This document shows positions 1 to 6,006 of a DNA stretch of 6,119 bases, one piece after another. The notes beneath the pieces are model-generated. The model searched no databases. It was not told the origin of the DNA and worked only from the letters and a program-made list of their open reading frames with translations. Both the position numbers and the translations under genes were made by a program. Origin of the DNA: Peptostreptococcus sp. GTDB taxonomy: Bacteria; Bacillota; Clostridia; Peptostreptococcales; Peptostreptococcaceae. The stretch is taken from assembly GCA_020025095.1 (NCBI GenBank), contig JAHHSS010000087.1, positions 1 through 6,119 on the forward strand. Reading direction: 5' to 3'. Position 1 is the first letter of the stretch. Each line of letters begins with the position of its first letter.

Positions 1-66
1 ATTTTTTATTTACAACTTCAGTAAAACGTTTTTTTAATTTTTATTTTTTATATTTTTATATAATAA

Positions 67-111
67 GAAGAATATACTTTGTTTAACAAAATATATTCCT
101 CTCATTTTTTT
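67..111 (+). terminator. Possible intrinsic terminator of a plus-strand unit to the left
   Basis: Positions 70-83 and 85-98 are inverted repeats of 14 bases with a single mismatch (C77 against A91) around one central base, and G67-A68 can pair with T100-C101 beyond a second mismatch. A run of seven T follows at 105-111 on the plus strand. The other side is rich in A and T but has no clean T run after the stem, so plus-strand use is more likely. The stem is almost all A-T, apart from a few G-C pairs, so it would be weak as a terminator. No plus-strand gene is visible in the window, and a gene ending left of position 1 is inferred. It could instead be a protein-binding palindrome. Confidence 0.4.
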
Positions 112-172
112 ACTTGATATATTGAAATTTTATACTTAGAAATTGTGAAAATTTCTAGCTTGATACTTTTAC

Positions 173-216
173 AAAAAATAAAAAATAGCCTAAACTCTGA
201 TAGGTTTAGACTATTT
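173..216 (-). terminator. Intrinsic terminator of the pyr operon
   Basis: On the minus strand, 216-204 pairs with 195-183 to give a 13-bp stem with one G-U pair and an 8-base loop (203-196). It is followed at once by a T-rich tract (185-173) with one interruption. It starts 30 bases after the pyrE stop codon, as expected for the end of the pyrBKDE transcript. The plus-strand side lacks an equally good T tract, so the element mainly serves the minus strand. Confidence 0.88.
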
Positions 217-245
217 CTATAATTTCAATATGTTTTTTATTATTT

Positions 246-818
246 TTACTTAAATTCTCTACTACCCGGCTTAACTAACTCTATATTTCCACTCTTACAT
301 AGAGGACAATCCTCTTTGTCAAAAACCTGTATATCAAGATCAATCGCACTATATACTGGTATACCTATATCTTCTTTCGTTCTATTCGCTATACACGCAA
401 CTCCTATTACTTCTCCACCTAATTCCTCTAAAACCTTCTTTGTTTCAATTGTAGATTTACCAGTTGTTACAACATCTTCTGATATTATTATTTTTGCACC
501 TGGCTTTATTTCAAAGCCTCTTCTTAATTGCATTATATTATCTTTTCTTTCTGTAAATATAGCTTCTTTTCCTAGCTGTCTTCCTAATTCATATGAAACA
601 ACGACTCCTCCCATAGCTGGCCCTACTACTAAATCGATATCTAAATCTTTTATCTTTTCAACTACCACAGATAAAACTTTTTCTGCTTTATCTGGAAATC
701 TTAGCATTTTTGCACATTGAACGTATCTATTTGAATGCTTCCCTGAAGAAAGTAAAAAATGCCCTTCTAATAATGCATCACAATCTTTTAATATTTCTAT
801 TACATTAACTTCACTCAT
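246..818 (-). CDS. pyrE: Orotate phosphoribosyltransferase (PyrE)
   Basis: This enzyme transfers the phosphoribosyl group of PRPP to orotate, giving orotidine 5'-monophosphate, the fifth step of de novo UMP synthesis in the cytoplasm. The 190-residue protein has the type I phosphoribosyltransferase PRPP loop at about 112-123 (key run EDVVTTGKS, with the two acidic residues E114 and D115), an N-terminal SSGKHSNRYVQ segment (24-34) typical of PyrE, and VGPAMGGV at about 65-72. A C-terminal CPLC motif (Cys171, Cys174) followed by a KPGSR segment fits the shorter PyrE subfamily named after Thermus rather than the longer enterobacterial type. Two ATG codons lie six bases apart. The GGAGG at 826-830 is 7 nt from the ATG at 818 but only 1 nt from the one at 824, so 818 is chosen. 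It is the last gene of the operon, 28 nt after pyrD, and is followed by the terminator. Confidence 0.95.
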   Translation of the reverse strand: MSEVNVIEILKDCDALLEGHFLLSSGKHSNRYVQCAKMLRFPDKAEKVLSVVVEKIKDLDIDLVVGPAMGGVVVSYELGRQLGKEAIFTERKDNIMQLRRGFEIKPGAKIIISEDVVTTGKSTIETKKVLEELGGEVIGVACIANRTKEDIGIPVYSAIDLDIQVFDKEDCPLCKSGNIELVKPGSREFK

Positions 819-825
819 ATTCATA

Positions 826-830
826 CCTCC
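826..830 (-). promoter_or_regulatory. pyrE ribosome binding site (decides the start)
   Basis: GGAGG on the minus strand is 7 nt upstream of the ATG at 818 and only 1 nt upstream of the in-frame ATG at 824. Normal spacing therefore favours the downstream ATG, which removes two residues (Met-Asn) from the longer reading. Confidence 0.8.
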
Positions 831-846
831 ATCTTTTATAAAAATA

Positions 847-1749
847 CTATATTATGCCTCTTATTTCATCTAGGTTCTTTATTTCATTTTCATCCATATA
901 TTTTTCTAAATCTTTGATAATTTTCTCTCCAATTCTAGGATTTACAAAATTAGCTGTCCCTATTTGAACGCAAGTTGCACCCGCCATTATAAACTCTATT
1001 ACATCTTCTGCACTCATGATTCCACCTATACCTATAACTGGTATATTTACCGCTTTAGACACTTCGTATACCATTCTAAGTGCAATTGGCTTTATTGCTG
1101 GACCTGATAAACCCGCTGTAATATTATCAAATACTGGTTTTCTTTTTTTTATATCTATTGCCATGGCCTTAAAAGTATTAACAAGAGAAACACCATCTGC
1201 GCCTTCTTCTTCACATACTTTTGCCATCTCTACTATATCCTCTGCATTTGGAGAAAGTTTTACTATTAAAGTCTTTGAAGTTACTGCTCTTACTGCTCTT
1301 ACAATCTCTCTTGCAACCTCAGTTTTTATACCGAAAGCCATTCCTCCTGATTTAACATTAGGACAAGAAATATTTAGCTCGATCATGTCAAAATCTTTAT
1401 CTTCTAACATTCTCGCACCTTCTAAATAGTCTTCTTCACAGCTTCCTCCTAGATTTACAATTCTGCATAAATCAAGCTTCGAAAATTCCGGCAACTCATT
1501 TTCTAAAAATCCTATTAGCCCAGGATTTTCAAGACCTACACTATTCATCATTCCAGCTGCAGTTTCACAAACTCTCAAACCCTCATTTCCTTGCTTTTCA
1601 TTAAGCGTTAATCCTTTTGAGCTGATACCTCCAAGAATATTAACATCATATATAGCATTATACTCTTTTCCAAATCCAAATGTCCCAGATGCCATTATAA
1701 TAGGATTTTTAAGTTCTTTTCCACATAGATTTACTTTTAAATTCGCCAT
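847..1749 (-). CDS. pyrD: Dihydroorotate dehydrogenase class 1B, catalytic subunit (PyrDB)
   Basis: This FMN enzyme oxidises dihydroorotate to orotate and, in class 1B, passes electrons through PyrK to NAD+. The protein has 300 residues, the usual size of the family, and forms a TIM barrel. Visible motifs are the FMN-contacting SSKGLT (43-48), the ENPGLIGF segment (74-81) typical of class 1B, NISCPN (126-131) with the catalytic-base position occupied by Cys129 (class 2 enzymes use Ser), Lys164 in VKLSPN, VNTF (190-193), and GIGGI (240-244) for FMN phosphate binding. There is no N-terminal membrane anchor, so the enzyme is cytosolic. Its ATG shares one base with the pyrK TAA stop (TAATG), which suggests translational coupling and a fixed ratio of the two subunits. 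A GAGG lies inside the end of pyrK, rather far upstream. In the absence of PyrK this sequence could have been called class 1A, but the neighbour and the motifs favour 1B. Confidence 0.96.
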   Translation of the reverse strand: MANLKVNLCGKELKNPIIMASGTFGFGKEYNAIYDVNILGGISSKGLTLNEKQGNEGLRVCETAAGMMNSVGLENPGLIGFLENELPEFSKLDLCRIVNLGGSCEEDYLEGARMLEDKDFDMIELNISCPNVKSGGMAFGIKTEVAREIVRAVRAVTSKTLIVKLSPNAEDIVEMAKVCEEEGADGVSLVNTFKAMAIDIKKRKPVFDNITAGLSGPAIKPIALRMVYEVSKAVNIPVIGIGGIMSAEDVIEFIMAGATCVQIGTANFVNPRIGEKIIKDLEKYMDENEIKNLDEIRGII

Positions 1750-2438
1750 TATAAAATCACATCCTCTCCCCAGAATACTGGTCCATCTTTACACGTTTTC
1801 TTGTTTCCAGAATTTGTTTTACATGTACATACCAAACATGCTCCAACTCCACATGCCATTCTGTTTTCAAGAGATACTTGTATTCTAGTATTTGTATTTT
1901 CAGTCATAGAAATAAGCTTTTTCATCATAGGAGTTGGTCCACATGCTAATATATAATCATACTTTTCTACATTTATAATATCTGTAATAAAAGTTTCTCC
2001 AACTGTTGTAAATACATTATCACAAACTTGCTCAAAATCTTCGGTCATTATAGATTCTTTATTAAATCCAAGGTAGCAGTCACAATGTTCTATATTCTGA
2101 GCCACCATATACAGCGGTGCTATCCCTACTCCACCACCTACTAAAGCCACTTTTCCTTCAACCTTTTCAAACCCGTTTCCATATGGTCCTTGAAGTGTAA
2201 TTCTTTCACCCTCTTCTAAGTTTGAAAGAATTTTTGTTCCTTCTCCTACAACTTTATATAAAAAACTTATTCCTTCTTCATCTATATTGTATATACTAAT
2301 AGGTCTTGATAAGAGAGGATATTTATCCCAAGCTCTTAGCATAAAGAATTGCCCCATATTCGCTTTAAACTCACCAGCGATTTTCATATAGAACATTCCT
2401 TCTCCTACATATCTATTTTCAATTATTGTATACTTCAT
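1749..2438 (-). CDS. pyrK: Dihydroorotate dehydrogenase electron-transfer subunit (PyrK)
   Basis: PyrK carries FAD and a [2Fe-2S] cluster and moves electrons from the FMN of PyrD to NAD+. The 229-residue protein follows the ferredoxin-reductase fold. The FAD-binding part contains SRPISIY (44-50) and GPYGNGF (84-90), the nucleotide-binding part contains GGGVGIAPL (101-109) and ACGPTPMM (165-172), and the C-terminal cluster is Cys196-x4-Cys201-x2-Cys204-x11-Cys216, the PyrK ligand spacing with a slightly short last gap. Cys206 is an extra cysteine that is probably not a ligand. The length is at the short end for the family. The start ATG lies 12 nt after the pyrB stop with a GGCGGG-type Shine-Dalgarno beginning at that stop, and the gene overlaps pyrD by one base. 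Its presence means the dehydrogenase uses NAD+, in keeping with anaerobic life. Confidence 0.95.
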   Translation of the reverse strand: MKYTIIENRYVGEGMFYMKIAGEFKANMGQFFMLRAWDKYPLLSRPISIYNIDEEGISFLYKVVGEGTKILSNLEEGERITLQGPYGNGFEKVEGKVALVGGGVGIAPLYMVAQNIEHCDCYLGFNKESIMTEDFEQVCDNVFTTVGETFITDIINVEKYDYILACGPTPMMKKLISMTENTNTRIQVSLENRMACGVGACLVCTCKTNSGNKKTCKDGPVFWGEDVIL

Positions 2439-2450
2439 TTCACACCCGCC

Positions 2451-3362
2451 TTATAATCCTAGTAATTTCATTATTAGAGCCATTCTAACATACATTCCAT
2501 ATTGAGCCTGTTCAAAGTATTTTGCCCTTGGATCTTTATCTACTTCTATATCAATTTCATTTACTCTAGGTAAAGGATGAAGAACCATCATATCTTTTTT
2601 AGCATGACTCATTTTTTCCATATCTAGTACATAGCTATTTTTTAATCTTTCGTATTCTTCTATATCTTCAAATCTTTCTCTTTGAATCCTTGTCATGTAT
2701 AAAACATCCAAATCTGGAATAGCATCTTCAAGACTATTTATTTCTGAATATTTCGTACCTTTTATTTTCAATTTTACCTCTTCTGGCATTTTTAATTCGT
2801 CTGGAGATATAAAAACAAATTCTATATTATTATATCTAGACATAGCCTTTGCCAAAGAATGTACAGTTCTACCATACTTTAAATCCCCACACATACCTAT
2901 TTTTAAATTATCTAAAGAACCACGATTGGCTTTAATAGTTAATAAATCAGTTAATGTTTGTGTAGGATGCTCATTCTTTCCATCTCCTGCATTTATAAAT
3001 GGTCTTAAACTTACAGCTGCTGCAGTATTTGCTGCACCTGATATAGGGTGTCTCATTGCGATTATATCTACGTATTGAGATACTATAGTGATAGTATCTT
3101 CTAAAGATTCTCCTTTTGATGTTGATGATGCTGAAGGATCTGAAAAGCCCACAATTCTACCACCCAATCTATTCATAGCTGACTCAAAACTAAGTCTAGT
3201 CCTTGTAGATGGCTCATAAAATAGCGTAGCAAGTAATTTTCCTTCGCACACATTGATATATTTTTCTGGATTTGCTTTAATCTGCATTCCTAAATCTAAT
3301 ACAGAATTGATTTCTTCCACAGTAAAATCATCTGGTTTTACTAAGTGTCTTCCTTTTAACAT
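2451..3362 (-). CDS. pyrB: Aspartate carbamoyltransferase catalytic chain (PyrB)
   Basis: PyrB condenses carbamoyl phosphate with aspartate to make N-carbamoyl-aspartate, the committed step of pyrimidine synthesis. The 303-residue protein is normal in length for the catalytic chain. It shows the carbamoyl-phosphate loop PSTRTR (51-56), the 80s loop SKGES (82-86) with the active-site lysine Lys83, HPTQ (132-135), DLKYGRTVHS (160-169), the aspartate-binding region TRIQRER (224-230) and HPLPR (262-266). These separate it from ornithine carbamoyltransferase. The start at 3362 has AGGAGG six bases upstream. The same frame stays open to a TTG at 3395, but those eleven codons would translate the PyrR-like hairpin and the Shine-Dalgarno itself, and the extension does not resemble the family. 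No regulatory chain gene (pyrI) follows, so the enzyme is probably an unregulated trimer unless pyrI lies elsewhere. It is the first gene of the operon. Confidence 0.96.
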   Translation of the reverse strand: MLKGRHLVKPDDFTVEEINSVLDLGMQIKANPEKYINVCEGKLLATLFYEPSTRTRLSFESAMNRLGGRIVGFSDPSASSTSKGESLEDTITIVSQYVDIIAMRHPISGAANTAAAVSLRPFINAGDGKNEHPTQTLTDLLTIKANRGSLDNLKIGMCGDLKYGRTVHSLAKAMSRYNNIEFVFISPDELKMPEEVKLKIKGTKYSEINSLEDAIPDLDVLYMTRIQRERFEDIEEYERLKNSYVLDMEKMSHAKKDMMVLHPLPRVNEIDIEVDKDPRAKYFEQAQYGMYVRMALIMKLLGL

Positions 3363-3368
3363 ATTTTT

Positions 3369-3374
3369 CCTCCT
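3369..3374 (-). promoter_or_regulatory. pyrB Shine-Dalgarno (decides the start)
   Basis: A full-consensus AGGAGG lies six bases before the ATG at 3362, fixing that codon as the start in preference to the in-frame TTG at 3395. It begins two bases after the 3' arm of the PyrR-like hairpin. Confidence 0.88.
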
Positions 3375-3376
3375 TT

Positions 3377-3395
3377 TTGGCCTCACAGGACCCAA
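3377..3395 (-). promoter_or_regulatory. PyrR-binding-loop-like RNA hairpin in the pyr leader
   Basis: The minus-strand leader contains GGTCCTGTGAGGCC at 3392-3379, which fits the PyrR recognition consensus known from Bacillus pyr leaders (ARUCCNGNGAGGYU) except at its first and last bases. Here the consensus A and U are G and C, a change that can still form a pair. It folds as a lower stem (3395-3392 with 3380-3377), a two-base bulge, a CC/GG upper stem and the loop UGUGA, matching the NGNGA loop. PyrR bound with UMP would be expected to hold this hairpin. Because it ends two bases before the AGGAGG, the natural prediction is blocked translation of pyrB. The motif is seen; the mechanism is inferred. 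Confidence 0.78.
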
Positions 3396-3440
3396 TTAAA
3401 GTATAAAAAAGCGAAATTTTATATTATCTTTCTTAATGAG

Positions 3441-3467
3441 ATTATCACCTTTAAGAGTTAATGTCAA
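3441..3467 (-). promoter_or_regulatory. Promoter of the pyr operon
   Basis: A perfect -35 TTGACA (3467-3462) is followed after 15 nt by GATAAT (3446-3441), which matches five of six -10 bases. An alternative reading, TG-A-TAATCT with 17 nt spacing and an extended -10, uses nearly the same bases. Transcription would begin near 3434, giving a leader of about 70 nt before the pyrB start. The site is placed between the terminator of the upstream iron operon and the PyrR-like hairpin. Confidence 0.75.
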
Positions 3468-3589
3468 TAGAAAATACAAACTTTATCCCTTTTATCGACT
3501 TTTATACTTATTGTTATTTACTAAAAATACGACTTAATATTTGCTATATTATTAGTTTTTAAACTACTATTATAGCTAGACTTTTATAT

Positions 3590-3622
3590 AAAAAAATCCG
3601 ATGTGCTTTTAAACACATCGGA
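3590..3622 (-). terminator. Intrinsic terminator of the feo operon
   Basis: On the minus strand, 3622-3614 and 3605-3597 form a perfect 9-bp stem (TCCGATGTG and its complement) with an 8-base loop, followed by seven T (3596-3590). It begins 10 bases after the stop codon of the small Cys-rich gene and separates the iron unit from the pyrimidine promoter. Confidence 0.92.
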
Positions 3623-3632
3623 CTATTGTTAA

Positions 3633-3785
3633 CTAATGTTCTGACTTTTCACCGCAAGTTCCACAAGAAGAACCACAGCTTTTTGATGCACAGCCACTGC
3701 ATCCACCCTTTTTCTTAACTCTAATAGTAGCTAAAGCTACTGCTATTATTATCACTGTAAGAACGGCTATTGTTGGTCCATTCAT
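3633..3785 (-). CDS. FeoB-associated Cys-rich membrane protein
   Basis: This 50-residue protein starts with a hydrophobic segment (about residues 4-23, rich in Ile, Val, Ala), then a basic patch RVKKK (22-26), then a Gly/Ser tail with five cysteines at 29, 32, 37, 41 and 44. This is the layout of the small FeoB-associated Cys-rich proteins found next to clostridial and other Firmicute feoB genes. The basic patch after the membrane helix suggests the Cys tail faces the cytoplasm, where it might receive or hold iron leaving FeoB. That role is inferred, and the family has no settled function to my knowledge. The start has an AAGGGG Shine-Dalgarno (3794-3799) eight bases upstream, and an earlier ATG inside this region runs into a stop after two codons. 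It lies 40 nt after feoB and just before the terminator, so it is cotranscribed with feoB. It should not be confused with FeoC, which is a soluble winged-helix protein. Confidence 0.88.
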   Translation of the reverse strand: MNGPTIAVLTVIIIAVALATIRVKKKGGCSGCASKSCGSSCGTCGEKSEH

Positions 3786-3825
3786 TTTTTCATCCCCTTT
3801 CGAGTTGAATAACCATCTTTTATTT

Positions 3826-5976
3826 TTATTCCTCTGATACTGCTCTCTTTACTTCTATGCTATCAGTTTTTTTAGGTCTTCTAAACATCATGTATAACAT
3901 AAATACAAGAACTGCACCTGCTATACCTGTACCAACTGTAGCTGCTTGCTTTAATACAAGAACTTTACCAAATTGATATACCATAAATGATATTGCATAG
4001 GCAAATAACAATTGATATGCTATAGCAAACCAAGTCCATTTAGCACTCTTCATTTCTTCTCTTAAAGCTCCTACTGCTGCAAAGCATGGTATACAAAGCT
4101 GATTGAAAAGCATAAAACTTAAAGCTGACACAGATGTAAATATTGTAGATGCATATTGAATCATCGATGGATCTGAACCATCTACAGCACCTAAACCTGC
4201 GACTACACCAAATGTAGAAACTACTACTTCTTTGGCAACTAGACCACATATTGTAGCAACTGTAGCTGCCCATTGTCCAAATCCAAGTGGTCCAAATATT
4301 GGAGCTATTGTCTTACCTATAGCTTCTAATATAGAATGACTTTCTCCTGAAAATTCTACAAATTCAAAACTAGTAGAAATATTTTGAAGGAACCATATTA
4401 CTACTGTTGCAATCAGAATTACTGTTCCTGCTTTTATAATAAATGCCTTTAATCTATCCCAAGTAGTTCTAAGTACATTTGAAATAGTAGGCATATGATA
4501 TTCAGGTAGTTCCATTACAAATGGAGCTGGTTCTCCTGCAAACATAGATGTTTTCTTCAACATAGTTCCTGAAATTATTACTGCTAATATTCCTGCAAAA
4601 TAGCATAATGGAGCAAACCACCATCCTTTGGCTCCAGCGAAAATAGCTGCAGAGAATAGTGCTATAATCTCTGTTTTAGCTCCACAAGGCATAAAAGATG
4701 CAACCATAATAGTCATTCTTCTATCGTTTTCATTTTCGATAGTTCTAGTTGCCATTATACCTGGAACTGAACAACCTGTTCCAATTAAAATAGGTATAAA
4801 TGATTTTCCTGAAAGTCCAAATCTGCGGAACAGTCTATCAAGAATAAATGCTATTCTAGACATATATCCAATATCTTCTAAAATTGCAAGGAAGAAATAT
4901 AAAGTTGCTATAATCGGAGTAAAACCAAGAACTCCACCAACACCTGCAATTATACCGTCAACAACTAAACTAACTAACCAAGGTGCAACTTTTGCTGATT
5001 CAAGGAAATTTTGAATATTTCCACCTATTATTTCTCCAAAGAATACATCATTTACCCAATCTGTTACACCTCCACCGACAACTGCGACAGAAATAAAATA
5101 AACTAAATATATAATTGCTGCAAATATAGGTATAGCAAGTATTCTATTTGTAACGATTCTATCTATTTTATCACTTCTTGTAAGACCACTTCTTCCCTTT
5201 TTAACTGTATTGGAGATTAAATCTGAAATATATGAATATCTGGCATCAGTTATTATACCTTCTCCATCATCATCATATTCGTTTTCGGCCTTTTCTATAA
5301 TACTATCAATTTCTTGCTTATCAAGTAAAGTTAAATCCAAGTTTTTAACTGCTTTTTCGTCTTTTTCTAAAAGTTTTATGGAATACCATCTATTGTGTCT
5401 TTCCTCAACTTTATTCTCAATTATTCTTTCAATATCAGAAACTATCTTTTCTACACCTTCAGTAAATGAATTGATATGAACATGTTTATTTCTAGCTACT
5501 TTTTTGGCCACTTCTATAACTTTATCTGTATTTTTATTTCTAAGGGCAGATATTTCTATTACAGGATATCCTAACTTTCTGCTCAGTTCTTCAACATTTA
5601 TTATATCTCCATTTTTTTCAACAATATCCATCATATTTAAAGCTATAACCATAGGTATGCCTAGTTCGGATAACTGAGTTGTAAGATATAAATTTCTTTC
5701 TATATTTGAAGCATCCACGACATTTACTATAACATCTGGATTTTCATTTATAAGATACTCTCTACTTACTACTTCTTCTAAAGTATATGGAGATAAAGAA
5801 TAAATACCTGGAAGGTCCATAATATTTACGCTTTTGTCTTTCTTATAAACGCCTCCTTTTTTCTCTACTGTTACACCCGGCCAGTTCCCAACATATTGAT
5901 TAGAACCTGTCAATGCATTAAATAATGTAGACTTTCCGGAATTTGGGTTTCCGGCTAACGCAATTGTAATGCTCAT
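3826..5976 (-). CDS. feoB: Ferrous iron transport protein B (FeoB)
   Basis: FeoB takes up Fe2+ across the cytoplasmic membrane. The 716-residue protein begins with a cytosolic G domain: P loop GNPNSGKS (9-16), Thr36 in the GVTVE switch, DLPG (54-57), NMMD (114-117, the usual FeoB form of NKxD) and SAL (143-145). A helical guanine-dissociation-inhibitor-like region reaches about residue 265. The membrane domain follows from about 279, with the conserved Cys-containing segments GTGCSVPG (399-406, Cys402), PCGAK (430-434, Cys431) and CIPC (628-631), and a last hydrophobic helix near 680-698 before a short charged tail. All family landmarks are intact. Two ATG codons are adjacent: the GGGG at 5983-5986 is six bases from the one at 5976 and three from the one at 5979, and FeoB proteins commonly begin MSITIAL, so 5976 is chosen. 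A Fur-box-like site lies upstream and the small Cys-rich partner gene downstream. No feoA is adjacent within the window. Confidence 0.97.
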   Translation of the reverse strand: MSITIALAGNPNSGKSTLFNALTGSNQYVGNWPGVTVEKKGGVYKKDKSVNIMDLPGIYSLSPYTLEEVVSREYLINENPDVIVNVVDASNIERNLYLTTQLSELGIPMVIALNMMDIVEKNGDIINVEELSRKLGYPVIEISALRNKNTDKVIEVAKKVARNKHVHINSFTEGVEKIVSDIERIIENKVEERHNRWYSIKLLEKDEKAVKNLDLTLLDKQEIDSIIEKAENEYDDDGEGIITDARYSYISDLISNTVKKGRSGLTRSDKIDRIVTNRILAIPIFAAIIYLVYFISVAVVGGGVTDWVNDVFFGEIIGGNIQNFLESAKVAPWLVSLVVDGIIAGVGGVLGFTPIIATLYFFLAILEDIGYMSRIAFILDRLFRRFGLSGKSFIPILIGTGCSVPGIMATRTIENENDRRMTIMVASFMPCGAKTEIIALFSAAIFAGAKGWWFAPLCYFAGILAVIISGTMLKKTSMFAGEPAPFVMELPEYHMPTISNVLRTTWDRLKAFIIKAGTVILIATVVIWFLQNISTSFEFVEFSGESHSILEAIGKTIAPIFGPLGFGQWAATVATICGLVAKEVVVSTFGVVAGLGAVDGSDPSMIQYASTIFTSVSALSFMLFNQLCIPCFAAVGALREEMKSAKWTWFAIAYQLLFAYAISFMVYQFGKVLVLKQAATVGTGIAGAVLVFMLYMMFRRPKKTDSIEVKRAVSEE

Positions 5977-5982
5977 CATATT

Positions 5983-5986
5983 CCCC
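5983..5986 (-). promoter_or_regulatory. feoB ribosome binding site (decides the start)
   Basis: GGGG, within AAAGGGGA, is six bases upstream of the ATG at 5976 but only three bases upstream of the ATG at 5979. The spacing favours the second of the two tandem Met codons. Confidence 0.65.
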
Positions 5987-6006
5987 TTTCTATTTGCTAT
6001 TTTTCT

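Noticed and set aside
316..720. Plus-strand open frame of 134 codons opposite pyrE
   Set aside because: It is antisense to a clearly recognised gene, has no Shine-Dalgarno and encodes a Ser/Thr/Ile-rich product typical of a reverse-strand shadow.
1016..1429. Plus-strand open frame opposite pyrD
   Set aside because: It is a shadow of pyrD with no ribosome binding site and no recognisable protein features.
2695..3078. Plus-strand open frame opposite pyrB
   Set aside because: It lies wholly within pyrB and looks like the reverse-strand reading of a conserved enzyme.
3402..3423. A-U hairpin in the pyr leader as an attenuator
   Set aside because: TATAAAA (3423-3417) can pair with TTTTATA (3408-3402), but the stem is only seven A-U pairs and no separate U tract follows, so it is too weak to call a terminator.
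3553..3566. Short palindrome (TAGTTT, two bases, AAACTA) between the feo terminator and the pyr promoter
   Set aside because: Six A/T-rich base pairs in very A+T-rich DNA are expected by chance, and the position does not match any promoter element.
4040..4273. Minus-strand 77-codon open frame inside feoB in another frame
   Set aside because: The Cys/Ser/Tyr/Arg-rich product is what the Gly/Val/Ala-rich membrane part of feoB gives when read out of frame, and there is no sign of a frameshift in feoB.
4628..5014. Plus-strand open frames opposite feoB (also 5210-5479)
   Set aside because: They are antisense to an intact feoB, lack ribosome binding sites, and show no domain or transfer signature.
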